The notes below the pieces were generated by a model that saw only the letters and a list, made by a program, of their open reading frames with translations, searched no databases and was not told the origin of the DNA. Position numbers and translations under genes: made by a program. From CAUJIW01 sp963205175 (GTDB lineage Bacteria > Pseudomonadota > Alphaproteobacteria > Sphingomonadales > Sphingomonadaceae), in NCBI GenBank assembly GCA_041060555.1, contig JBEUDS010000016.1: a stretch of 64,000 bases of DNA. One strand, given 5' to 3'. Shown here in pieces: positions 28,201 through 36,615 of this stretch; the stretch's first letter is position 1, and the number at the start of each line of letters is the position of its first letter.

Positions 28201-28229
28201 CCTGCTGTCCGGCATTGCGGAAACGCGGG

Positions 28230-28949
28230 TTACTGACCGACGGCGACCTTGGCCGGCGCGGCCTCGCCCATGTCCTCGGGGTCACGCAGCACATAGCCGC
28301 GGCCCCAGACGGTCTCGATGTAGCTTTCACCACCGCAGGCAACCGCCAGCTTCTTGCGCAGCTTGCAGATGAACACATCGATGATCTTGAGTTCCGGTTC
28401 GTCCATGCCGCCGTAGAGGTGGTTGAGGAACATTTCCTTGGTCAGCGTCGTGCCCTTGCGCAGGCTGAGCAGCTCCAGCATGGCGTATTCCTTGCCGGTC
28501 AGGTGCACGCGCTGGCCATCCACCTCGACGGTCTTGGCGTCCAGGTTGACGGCGAGCTTGCCGGTGCGGATGACCGACTGGGAATGGCCCTTGGAACGGC
28601 GGACCACCGCGTGAATGCGGGCCACCAGCTCTTCCTTGTGGAACGGCTTGGTAACGTAGTCGTCCGCGCCGAAACCAAGACCCTTAACCTTGGTGTCCAG
28701 CTCGCTCATGCCCGAGAGGATGAGGATCGGCGTCGACACCTTCGCCATGCGCAGCTTCTTCAGGACATCATAACCGTGCATGTCCGGCAGGTGCAGGTCG
28801 AGCAGGATGATGTCGTAGTCGTAGAGTTTGCCGAGATCGAGGCCTTCCTCACCCAGATCGGTCGTGTAGACGTTGAAACCCTCGACAGTGAGCATCAGTT
28901 CGATGCTCTTGGCGGTCGCGGCATCATCTTCGATCAGCAGTACGCGCAT
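28230..28949 (-). CDS. ctrA: Cell-cycle master response regulator CtrA
   Basis: A 239-residue OmpR-type regulator. The receiver is near identical in pattern to known CtrA ([20 protein letters not shown], phospho-acceptor D51 in [15 protein letters not shown]). The DNA-binding winged helix carries the CtrA hallmark [20 protein letters not shown] and [12 protein letters not shown]. It controls flagellar, chemotaxis and division genes in alphaproteobacteria. The C-terminus is KVAVGQ rather than the Ala-Ala ending that directs ClpXP turnover in Caulobacter. The gene is divergent from fliI and has a CtrA box and GANTC sites upstream, pointing to autoregulation. Confidence 0.97.
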   Translation of the reverse strand: MRVLLIEDDAATAKSIELMLTVEGFNVYTTDLGEEGLDLGKLYDYDIILLDLHLPDMHGYDVLKKLRMAKVSTPILILSGMSELDTKVKGLGFGADDYVTKPFHKEELVARIHAVVRRSKGHSQSVIRTGKLAVNLDAKTVEVDGQRVHLTGKEYAMLELLSLRKGTTLTKEMFLNHLYGGMDEPELKIIDVFICKLRKKLAVACGGESYIETVWGRGYVLRDPEDMGEAAPAKVAVGQ

Positions 28950-28991
28950 AGTTTAGCCCTCTGTATCCCTATGCCCCGGATCGTTACGGGG

Positions 28992-29103
28992 GAATCGCCT
29001 TCGCTGTGTTCGGTAACGATTATTAAGACGAAAGGTTAACGCTTCGTTATCGATGTTAACGATAATGAACGAAGATCAACAAGGAAGAAAAAAATCCGGA
29101 TTC
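28992..29103. promoter_or_regulatory. ctrA/fliI intergenic control region: CtrA box and two GANTC sites
   Basis: On the minus strand, toward ctrA, ATAA-N7-TTAAC (29050-29035) matches the CtrA consensus except for its first base. GAATC at 28992-28996 and GATTC at 29099-29103 are GANTC sites, the target of the cell-cycle methylase CcrM. AT-rich sequence with several further TTAA/TTAAC words surrounds them. By analogy to Caulobacter ctrA P1/P2 this is a likely methylation-sensitive and autoregulated promoter, and it may also serve fliI. Confidence 0.6.
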
Positions 29104-29197
29104 GCGCCAAGGGCTTGGCGCCCACCGGCCGTCCGTTCACCCTTCCTTAAGCGTGTTTGGCGACCCTAGCTTAACATTTTTCAAGGGTGTCGGCACG

Positions 29198-30526
29198 GTG
29201 CATTTCGGCTCGCTTCAATCGGACATTCGCAACATCCCCCCCGGCCAGCACTACGGCCGTCTGTCGGCGGTACGCGGCCTGATGGTGGAGATCGGCGGCA
29301 TCGGCCAGGCCGCGGCCGTCGGCTCCCGTATCGCGCTGGCCACCCGCGACGGCAGCCAGGTGGACGCCGAGGTCGTGGGCTTCAAGGATGGCCGGGCGCT
29401 GTGCCTGCCGTTCGGGCCGCTGGACGGCATCAGCGTCGGCTCCAAGGCCTATGCCGCAGCCTCCGATGCCAGTGTATCCCCGTCCGATGCCTGGCTGGGC
29501 CGGATCGTCAACGGACTCGGGCAGCCGGTGGACGGGCGCGGCCCGCTGCCCAAGGGACCGGTATCCCGCCTGGTGCGCGGCCGGCCGCCTTCCGCCCACG
29601 CCCGCGAGCGCGTCGGTGACAAGATCGACCTTGGCGTGCGCGCGCTCGACGTGTTCGCGCCGTGCTGCAAGGGCCAGCGGCTCGGCATCTTCGCCGGCTC
29701 CGGCGTCGGTAAATCGGTGCTGCTGTCGATGCTCGCCCGCTACACTGACTGCGACGTGGCGATCATCGGCCTGATCGGCGAGCGCGGTCGCGAGGTGCAG
29801 GAATTCATCGAGGACGATCTGGGACCGGAAGGCCTGAAACGCTCGATCGTCGTCGTCGCCACCTCCGACGAACCGGCGCTGATGCGCCGTCAGGCCGCCT
29901 ATCTTACCTTCGCGCTGGCCGAACATTACCGCGACCAGGGCCTGCATGTGCTGTGCATGATGGACTCGGTGACCCGCTTCGCCATGGCCCAGCGCGAGAT
30001 CGGCCTGGCCTGTGGCGAGCCGCCGGCCTCGAAAGGCTATACCCCCACCGTGTTCGCCGAGCTGCCCAAGCTGCTGGAACGCGCCGGCCCCGGCGCCGGC
30101 AACGGCGGCGCGATCACCGGCCTGTTCACCGTGCTGGTGGACGGCGACGACCACAACGAGCCGGTGGCGGATGCGGTGCGCGGTATTCTCGACGGCCATA
30201 TCGTCATGCAGCGATCGATCGCCGAGCGCGGCCGCTATCCCGCCATCAACGTGCTGAAGTCGGTGTCGCGCACCCTGCCCGGCGCCCACACCGACGAGCA
30301 GAACGCGCTGTTGCGCGAGGCCAAGAAGCATCTCTCGATCTATGCCGACATGGAGGAGATGATTCGCCTCGGCGCCTACCGGCGCGGCTCCAACCCCGAG
30401 GTCGACCTGGCGCTCTATTATGCGCCGATGCTCGAACAGTTCCTCAACCAGCGCAAGGGCGACTGCATGCGCGCCACCGACAGCTTCTCGGTGCTGCAGC
30501 AGCTGCTGAGCAGCCCGCCCCAGTAA
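29198..30526 (+). CDS. fliI: Flagellum-specific export ATPase FliI
   Basis: A 442-residue F1-beta-like ATPase that powers or assists export of flagellar subunits. Walker A is GIFAGSGVGKS, Walker B lies in LHVLCMMDSVTRFAMAQREI, and the family motif GEPPASKGYTPTVFAELP is present. I chose GTG at 29198 because AAGGGTG lies eight bases upstream. An in-frame GTG at 29153 would place the AT-rich promoter-like TTAA words inside the gene. It is followed 11 bases later by fliJ. Confidence 0.95.
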   Translation: MHFGSLQSDIRNIPPGQHYGRLSAVRGLMVEIGGIGQAAAVGSRIALATRDGSQVDAEVVGFKDGRALCLPFGPLDGISVGSKAYAAASDASVSPSDAWLGRIVNGLGQPVDGRGPLPKGPVSRLVRGRPPSAHARERVGDKIDLGVRALDVFAPCCKGQRLGIFAGSGVGKSVLLSMLARYTDCDVAIIGLIGERGREVQEFIEDDLGPEGLKRSIVVVATSDEPALMRRQAAYLTFALAEHYRDQGLHVLCMMDSVTRFAMAQREIGLACGEPPASKGYTPTVFAELPKLLERAGPGAGNGGAITGLFTVLVDGDDHNEPVADAVRGILDGHIVMQRSIAERGRYPAINVLKSVSRTLPGAHTDEQNALLREAKKHLSIYADMEEMIRLGAYRRGSNPEVDLALYYAPMLEQFLNQRKGDCMRATDSFSVLQQLLSSPPQ

Positions 30527-30537
30527 AGGTGTAGCCG

Positions 30538-30960
30538 ATGAAGACGCCCTACGATTCGGGCCTGCGGGTCCGCAAGCAGGAGCTGGACGATCTGCGCCGG
30601 GAACTCGCCGGCCTCTACAGCCGGCAGGACGAGCTGGAGGCCGCGCTGATGGGCCTGGAGGCCGAAGTGCGGGCGGAGGCCGACGTCGCCACTGCCCAGC
30701 CGTTCGCCAATTTCGTGAGCTACATCGGCCGCCAGTCCGCCGCCAAATCGCAGGTGCGCGGCCAGATCGACACCGTGGTGAACGAGATCGAGCGGATGCA
30801 GGAGGTGATCGCCCAGGCGTTCGCCGACTTCAAGACGCTCGACATCGCCGCCGAACGCTTCATCGAGGCCGAGCGCGAGCGCCTGGCCAAGCTGGAACAG
30901 GCGCAGGCGGACGAGGCCGCCCTGATGGGCCATTATCGCAACAGCGACGAGGCCGCCTGA
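30538..30960 (+). CDS. fliJ: Flagellar export chaperone FliJ
   Basis: A 140-residue, almost wholly helical, charged coiled-coil protein immediately after fliI. The length, the Arg/Glu/Gln-rich heptads (ELDDLRRELAGLYSRQDELE) and position match FliJ, which links FliI to FlhA and escorts minor components. FliJ sequences diverge widely, so the call leans on context. Confidence 0.8.
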   Translation: MKTPYDSGLRVRKQELDDLRRELAGLYSRQDELEAALMGLEAEVRAEADVATAQPFANFVSYIGRQSAAKSQVRGQIDTVVNEIERMQEVIAQAFADFKTLDIAAERFIEAERERLAKLEQAQADEAALMGHYRNSDEAA

Positions 30961-31000
30961 ACCGCTCGCCAGCCCGTCCGCGATACGCCCCTCGCACGCG

Positions 31001-32974
31001 TCAGCGAGCTCCCGCCGCCCGCCGCTCCAGGTGATCGGCCGCGGCTTCCATCGACCGCGCCAGCACATCCCAATCCAGCTCGACCAACGCCGAGGCTTCC
31101 GCTTGCAGGCCGAGCTCGGCGGCCTTGAGCGCCGCGCGGACGTCGGCACCAGTCGCCCCCTGTCCGCCCTTGAGACTGCGCGCCGCCTCACGCAGCGACT
31201 GACTGGCCTCGCGCAACGCCTCGCTACGCTCCAGCAATGCCTCGCGTCGGGTCCGTTCCGCCTCACGCAACGCCTCGCGGCGCGCCTCCGCCGCTTCCCG
31301 CTGGGCCTCCCGGGCCTCGCGGCGGGCGTCCTCCAGTTCGCGGCGGGCATCCTGCAGATCGCGCTGGGCGTCCGCGCGGGCCTCGGCAAGGTCACGCCGC
31401 GCCTCCTCCAGCGCCCGTTGATTCTCGCGTAATGCCCGCGCCTTTTCGGCCTCAGAGAGGTTGGACTGGGTGATGCTCAGATGGGCCTTGCGGTGGGCGG
31501 CTTCCACCTGTTCGAGATGCCGCTGCGCCTCGGCCAGACGGGCGTGCGCCTCCCGCCGCAGCTGGGCGAAGCTGGTCTCGGCCCAGGCCATCCCGGCGCC
31601 GGCATCGGCAGCCGCGGGCGGCACCGGCGGGGTGGGCGCCACCGGCGGCACCGCCACGACATCGCCGGGCAGGACCAGCGCGCCCGGCCCCTGCGGCGCC
31701 GAGGGCGCAGACGGCGCGACAGGCGCAGACGGCGCCTTCGGCACGGCGGCCACGATCCGACGCTTGACGACGGTGTGCGACGGCGTTGCGGTGGGAACCG
31801 CCTTGCCGTCGGCCGCTTCGATGGCCGTTGCATCGGAATCGACCGCCGCGTGGGCCAGCGGCAGCACCAGCAGGCCCAGCGTCACCACACCGGCCAGCCC
31901 GGCGACCCGGGCCGGCGTCGACAGCGCGCTGCCCTGCTTCAGCCAGACCAGCCGCTGCCTGAGGCCGTGGCCGGCGGCGCCATCCATGCCAAGCGTGCCG
32001 GCCAGCGTCGGCGTCGCCGGCAGCCGGAAGGCCTTGAGGGCGGCGATCAGCCCGCGCCCGTAGTCGAGGGTGGAGATCATGCCGGCGGTGGCGGCACGCC
32101 CGTCGCAGCAGGATTCGCGGGCAACGTCGATGCGGCGTACCGCCATCCACACCAGCGGATGGAAGAAGAACAGGATCAGCAGCAGGCGCTCGACCCCGCG
32201 CCAGGCGACATCGAAGCCGCGCACATGGGCCATTTCATGGCCGATGACGGCGCTCAGCGCCGCCGCGTCGAGCCGGGCGACCAACCGGCGCGGCAGCACG
32301 ATCACCGGCCGGAACAGGCCGGTGGTGAACGGCGCCGACACCTCGGGCGTCACCAGCAGCCGAACCGGCCGGCGCACCGCCAGCCGGTGGCGCCAAGCCT
32401 CCACCAGCGCGCTGGCCAACGCCTCGGCCGGCGACGGCCCGGCGGGTTCGGCCAGCAACACCAGCCGCCGCGCCTCGCGCCCGGCGCGGGCGAGCAGGAT
32501 GGTCATGGCGGCAACGCCGCCGGCCCACAGCAGGGTCAGCACCAGCGGCCAGAACGGCACGACGGGAGCGGGAGCGCTGGCAGTAGCGGGCATGGCTGCC
32601 GTCGTCACCGGAATCCCGGAGGCCACCTGACGCACGGAATCGACGGTCGCCATCGGCGCGGCAAGAGCAGGCGTCGCCGCATGGGCCGGGCCGACCGGGT
32701 TGATGTGCGGCGCGCCGTCGGGCCACAGGGCGTGGGCCATCATCGTCTCGGCCGACGAGCGGATACTCCACGAGGTGGCGAAATCGGTGGGCAGCACCAG
32801 GCGGGCCAGCACCAGCCACCACAGCGCCAGATGCAGCAGCGGATGACGCGGCCGCACCACGGCGAGCACCGTCCACACCAGACCGGCCACCACGGCGGCA
32901 TACAGCGACTGCACCAGCAGATAGTCGACCAGCCGCTCGGCGAGCCGGGCCGCGTCCATCAGACCATCGTTCAT
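31001..32974 (-). CDS. BlaR1/MecR1-like M56 metallopeptidase with C-terminal coiled coil
   Basis: A 657-residue membrane protein. Spans lie near residues 20-40, 45-62, 138-162, 262-280 and 352-372. The cytoplasmic zinc protease motif is HEMAH at 246-250 with ESCCD at 287-291 as the likely third ligand. BlaR1 proteins cleave or inactivate the BlaI repressor after sensing an envelope signal. The penicillin-binding sensor domain of true BlaR1 is absent. The region after the last span is Pro/Ala-rich, then a long Arg/Glu/Ala heptad region (about 480-640; EARRDLAEARADAQRDLQDA). The start overlaps blaI by four bases. The signal sensed is unknown. Confidence 0.85.
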   Translation of the reverse strand: MNDGLMDAARLAERLVDYLLVQSLYAAVVAGLVWTVLAVVRPRHPLLHLALWWLVLARLVLPTDFATSWSIRSSAETMMAHALWPDGAPHINPVGPAHAATPALAAPMATVDSVRQVASGIPVTTAAMPATASAPAPVVPFWPLVLTLLWAGGVAAMTILLARAGREARRLVLLAEPAGPSPAEALASALVEAWRHRLAVRRPVRLLVTPEVSAPFTTGLFRPVIVLPRRLVARLDAAALSAVIGHEMAHVRGFDVAWRGVERLLLILFFFHPLVWMAVRRIDVARESCCDGRAATAGMISTLDYGRGLIAALKAFRLPATPTLAGTLGMDGAAGHGLRQRLVWLKQGSALSTPARVAGLAGVVTLGLLVLPLAHAAVDSDATAIEAADGKAVPTATPSHTVVKRRIVAAVPKAPSAPVAPSAPSAPQGPGALVLPGDVVAVPPVAPTPPVPPAAADAGAGMAWAETSFAQLRREAHARLAEAQRHLEQVEAAHRKAHLSITQSNLSEAEKARALRENQRALEEARRDLAEARADAQRDLQDARRELEDARREAREAQREAAEARREALREAERTRREALLERSEALREASQSLREAARSLKGGQGATGADVRAALKAAELGLQAEASALVELDWDVLARSMEAAADHLERRAAGAR

Positions 32975-33369
32975 GACCGTTCCTTTCGTGCGGCGGCATC
33001 GGCATCGTCGGCCACCAGCCGCTCCAGCTCCGCCAGTTCCTCGGCACTCAACGACTCACTGTCGCGGAACAGGCCGAGCACCACGCTCAGGTCCCGCTCC
33101 ACCACGCGATCGGCAAAAAAGCGCACGAACCGCGCCAGGCCCGCCGGGCGCGACACCAGCGGCCGGTAGACGAACACCCCATGAAAGCCTTCGCGCGCCA
33201 GCAGGCCCTTGGTGGCCATCCGGTCCATCACCGTCTTGGTGGTGGTGTAGGCCCAGCCGGTATCGGCCGTCAGTGCGTCGTGCACCTCCCGCACGCTGGC
33301 CTGGCCCGCGCGCCACAGCACACGCAGCACATCATACTCCGGCTTGGACAGGTCTGGCGATTCGCGCAT
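32971..33369 (-). CDS. BlaI/MecI/CopY-family repressor
   Basis: A 132-residue winged-helix repressor with the family start DLSKPEYDVLRVLWRAGQAS and the recognition-helix region WAYTTTKTVMDRMATKGLL. The C-terminal half forms the dimerisation helices. It is cotranscribed with the M56 peptidase gene, which is the usual partner, and a family-type operator lies just upstream of its start. Confidence 0.92.
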   Translation of the reverse strand: MRESPDLSKPEYDVLRVLWRAGQASVREVHDALTADTGWAYTTTKTVMDRMATKGLLAREGFHGVFVYRPLVSRPAGLARFVRFFADRVVERDLSVVLGLFRDSESLSAEELAELERLVADDADAAARKERS

Positions 33370-33394
33370 GTCGACTCCCTATGGTGTCGCACGA

Positions 33395-33411
33395 CTACTA
33401 CATTGTAATAG
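33395..33411. promoter_or_regulatory. BlaI-type operator
   Basis: CTACTACA-T-TGTAATAG is a near-perfect palindrome (seven of eight pairs) with the TACA/TGTA core known for BlaI/MecI operators. It lies 26 bases upstream of the repressor gene and 86 bases upstream of the divergent gamma-glutamyltransferase gene, so it could control both. Confidence 0.75.
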
Positions 33412-33496
33412 ATATGCGCAAGTGTCGTTGCGGCCGGTTGCGACGAATCGACGGCGGACGCTGACAGGCCGAAGCGGGGTTGCTAGGCTTGGCGCC

Positions 33497-35293
33497 ATGC
33501 ACACGCCCCGCCCCACGACCCTGACCGCCCGCGTCGCCCGCCTGGCGACGCTTGTCGCCCCCGCGCTCGCGCTGGCGCTGGCCACGGCCCTGCCCGGCCC
33601 GTCGCTGGCCGGCGACCGGCCCATCGGCCCGGCGTTCGCCGGGCGCTCGCCGGTCATCGCCGCCCATGGCGTTGCCGCCACCAGTCAGCCGCTGGCGACC
33701 CAGGTGGCGCTGGACATTCTGCGCCAGGGCGGCAGCGCGGTGGACGCGGCGATTGCCGCCAACGCCGCGCTCGGGCTGATGGAGCCCACCGGCGCCGGCA
33801 TCGGCGGCGATCTGTTCGCGCTGGTGTGGGACCCGAAGACCGGCCAGGTGGTCGGCCTCAACGCCTCGGGGCCGGCAGCCCGGGGCCAGACGCTGCGGCA
33901 GCTGAAAGCGAAACTGGGGCCCCAGGCCAGCGTCATCCCGCCGGTCGGCGTTGCCCCGGTGACGGTGCCGGGCGCGGTGGCCGGCTGGTTCGCGCTGCAC
34001 CAGCGTTTCGGCAAACTGCCGATGGACAAGGTGCTGGCGCCCGCCATCGCCTATGCCCGCGACGGCTTCCCGCTGTCGCCGGTGATCGCCGAGGGGTGGG
34101 CCATGAATTTCCGCCGCTTCGAGCAGCGCCGGGCGATGATCGAGGAGTTCGACAACGCCCGGGCGACCTACCTCATCGACGGCCAGCCGCCACGAGCCGG
34201 CCAGCTGTTCCGCAACCCCGACCTTGCCCGCACCTACGACCTGCTGGCGGCCCACGGCGCCGACGCCTTCTACAAGGGCGACATCGCCCGCGCCATGGAC
34301 GCCTATTTCCGCCGCATCGGCGGGCCGCTGCGCTATGCCGATTTCGCCGCCTTCACGCCGGAGTGGGTCAGGCCCATCGCCACCAGCTATCGTGGCTATG
34401 ACGTCTGGCAGATCCCGCCCAGCGGCCAGGGCATCGTCGCGCTGGAGATGCTGAACATTCTCGAAGCCTATGACCTCAAGGCGATGGGTTACGGCAGCGC
34501 CGACCACCTGCATGTGATGGCCGAGGCCAAGAAACTGGCCTTCGCCGACCGCGCCCGCTTCATCGCCGACCCGCGTCAGGCGATGGTGCCCACCGCCGGA
34601 CTGCTGTCGAAGGACTATGCGGCGAGGCGGCGCGCGCTGATCGCCATGGACAAGGCGCTGCCGGCCAGCGTCGACCCCGGCGCGCCGATCTTCGCCCGCG
34701 CCGATACGGTCTATCTCACCGCCGCCGACCAGGACGGCATGATGGTGTCGCTGATCCAGTCCAACTATCGCGGCATGGGCTCGGGCCTGGTGGCCGACGG
34801 GCTCGGCTTCATGTTCCAGGATCGCGGCGCCCAGTTCAGCCTGGATGCCCGCCACGCCAACGCCTACGCGCCGGGCAAGCGGCCGTTCCACACCATCATC
34901 CCCGGCTTCGTCACCCGCGACGGCAAGCCGTTCCTCAGCTACGGCGTGATGGGCGGCGACATGCAGCCCCAGGGCCATGTGCAGGTGCTGACCAATATCA
35001 TCGATTTCGGCATGGACGTGCAGGCCGCTGGCGACGCGCCGCGCTGGCGCCACATCGGCGGCCCCGACCCGGGCGACGGCGGCAGCCCGACCAGCGCGCT
35101 CTATCTGGAGCGCGGCATCGACCCGGCGGTGGTGGCCGAGCTGAAGCGCCGCGGCCACGAGGTGACCGGCGGGGCGGCGGGCGGCGGCTACGAGGACGTC
35201 GGCGGCTATCAGGCAATTCTGCGCGACCCCGCCACCGGGCTTTACTGGGCCGCCTCGGAAATGCGCAAGGACGGTCAGGCCGCCGGCTACTAG
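33497..35293 (+). CDS. ggt: Gamma-glutamyltransferase
   Basis: A 598-residue exported enzyme that splits gamma-glutamyl bonds of glutathione in the periplasm. Signal peptide at 1-39 (ending PGPSLAG). The Ntn-hydrolase nucleophile is T404 in ADTVYLTAADQDG, where the precursor would self-cleave. The large subunit has GGSAVDAAIAANAALGLMEP and the usual GAGIGGDLF. The start at 33497 is the first that gives a signal peptide. It is divergent from the BlaI repressor gene and its operator. Confidence 0.92.
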   Translation: MHTPRPTTLTARVARLATLVAPALALALATALPGPSLAGDRPIGPAFAGRSPVIAAHGVAATSQPLATQVALDILRQGGSAVDAAIAANAALGLMEPTGAGIGGDLFALVWDPKTGQVVGLNASGPAARGQTLRQLKAKLGPQASVIPPVGVAPVTVPGAVAGWFALHQRFGKLPMDKVLAPAIAYARDGFPLSPVIAEGWAMNFRRFEQRRAMIEEFDNARATYLIDGQPPRAGQLFRNPDLARTYDLLAAHGADAFYKGDIARAMDAYFRRIGGPLRYADFAAFTPEWVRPIATSYRGYDVWQIPPSGQGIVALEMLNILEAYDLKAMGYGSADHLHVMAEAKKLAFADRARFIADPRQAMVPTAGLLSKDYAARRRALIAMDKALPASVDPGAPIFARADTVYLTAADQDGMMVSLIQSNYRGMGSGLVADGLGFMFQDRGAQFSLDARHANAYAPGKRPFHTIIPGFVTRDGKPFLSYGVMGGDMQPQGHVQVLTNIIDFGMDVQAAGDAPRWRHIGGPDPGDGGSPTSALYLERGIDPAVVAELKRRGHEVTGGAAGGGYEDVGGYQAILRDPATGLYWAASEMRKDGQAAGY

Positions 35294-35727
35294 CCCGCGA
35301 TCGCATCCGCGCGACGTCCCGCCCCGAGGCCCGACCCGCGCCCCACCCGGCGGCAACTTCTGCCCCTCCGGCACGGCGAACCGACCGGTGTTTCACGGCA
35401 AGCCCTGCCGGGCGCGGCCGGCCAACCGCCCACGGGCGGCGGCTCATCGTGCGCCGTACCAGCAAATTCAGCGCGTTACTCGGCTCATCGTTCGTGGCCC
35501 GGCGCTTGCGTCCCCCTACAGCGTCGCGGGGACGGTCGTCGGACCGTCGAGCCCCGCAGGCACGCCCGGCCCCGCAGGAAACCCCTGCGGCGATGACCGT
35601 TGCAAATCACAAAATATACCAATAAAAACAATAAGATAATGCACTTTTTCGCGAAGGATCGGCGGCCGCGGGACCGTTTCGGATTGTGGGGACAAAGGTG
35701 TCTCCACAGTCAGGAAAGGACCTCAAC
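35294..35727. other. Intergenic region without a recognisable gene
   Basis: The first 280 bases are GC-rich with several short hairpins, the clearest being CCGCAGG/CCTGCGG at 35573-35591. From about 35600 to 35650 the sequence turns sharply AT-rich (AAAATATACCAATAAAAACA), which probably marks the promoter of the EF-hand gene. A ribosome site AGGAAAGG precedes the ATG at 35728. No conserved protein is seen in any frame. Confidence 0.5.
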
Positions 35728-36525
35728 ATGTCACTCTCAATCGGAGGCTACTCCAGCGGCGCCGCCCAGGCGAAGCTGGCGCAGCTCTTCACCAAGATGG
35801 ACGCGGATCAGGACGGCAAGGTCAGTCGATCCGAGTTCGTCGGTGCCGCGCCGGAGGGCGTCAGCGGCACCGCCGCCGACGCGCTGTTCACGGCGCTCGA
35901 CAGCGCCGACAGCGGCGCGCTGAGCGAAAGCGATTTCTCCAGCGCGTTCTCGCAGCTCGCCGGCGAAACCCGTGGCGCGCTGATCAGCCTGCAGCAGGCC
36001 GAGGGCGGTGCCGGTGGCCCACCGCCGCCCCCGCCGCCCGGTGGCGGCCGTGGCGGCCCCGACGCGTCGGAAATGTTCGCCTCGATGGACACCGATGGCG
36101 ACGGCACCGTCACCCGCGAGGAAGCCGTGGCCGCGCGGCCGGACGATGTCAGCGAGGAACAGGCGACCGCCTTCTTCGATGCCATTGCCGGTGGCGCCGA
36201 CTCGCTGACCGAAGACGCCTTCGCCGACGGCCTGAAGGCGATGGAAGGCAGCCGAGGTCCGGGTGGCCCGGGTGGCCCCGGCGGTCCGGGCGGTCCGCCG
36301 CCGGCCAGCGCGTCCGCCGACGAGGAGGAAGACACGCTGGCGGCCCTGCTGGATTCGGTCACCACCGACTCCGGCGCGACCGACACCACCACGGCCGATA
36401 CGGAAGCCGCCAGCCGCCTGAAAGTGCTGCTGGAGACCATCGCCAGCGCGCTCAACAGTTATCAGAACAGCGCGACGGCGAGCACCGAGTCGAGCCTCGC
36501 CTCCACCTTGTCGCTGGCGGCATAG
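35728..36525 (+). CDS. EF-hand calcium-binding protein
   Basis: A 265-residue acidic protein with no signal peptide. Canonical calcium loops are DADQDGKVSRSE (about residues 28-39) and DTDGDGTVTREE (about 122-133). Two degenerate loops lie between and after them (DSADSGALSESD, and the segment around GGADSLTED). Gly/Pro-rich linkers, one of PPPPPP type and one of repeated GGPG, separate the lobes. The layout suggests a calmodulin-like sensor or buffer. No partner gene is adjacent. Confidence 0.85.
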   Translation: MSLSIGGYSSGAAQAKLAQLFTKMDADQDGKVSRSEFVGAAPEGVSGTAADALFTALDSADSGALSESDFSSAFSQLAGETRGALISLQQAEGGAGGPPPPPPPGGGRGGPDASEMFASMDTDGDGTVTREEAVAARPDDVSEEQATAFFDAIAGGADSLTEDAFADGLKAMEGSRGPGGPGGPGGPGGPPPASASADEEEDTLAALLDSVTTDSGATDTTTADTEAASRLKVLLETIASALNSYQNSATASTESSLASTLSLAA

Positions 36526-36579
36526 GCAGGGACCGTCGCAACAGGCGGATCGATACCGCCAGAAACAAATAACGACATC

Positions 36580-36601
36580 GGGGGCGCGCGACGGCGCCCC
36601 C
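36580..36601. terminator. Hairpin between convergent genes
   Basis: GGGGGCGC at 36580-36587 pairs with GCGCCCCC at 36594-36601 around a six-base loop. It lies between the EF-hand gene and the converging M13 peptidase gene and can serve both. No T-run. Confidence 0.6.
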
Positions 36602-36615
36602 GGGTCCGTGCGCGC

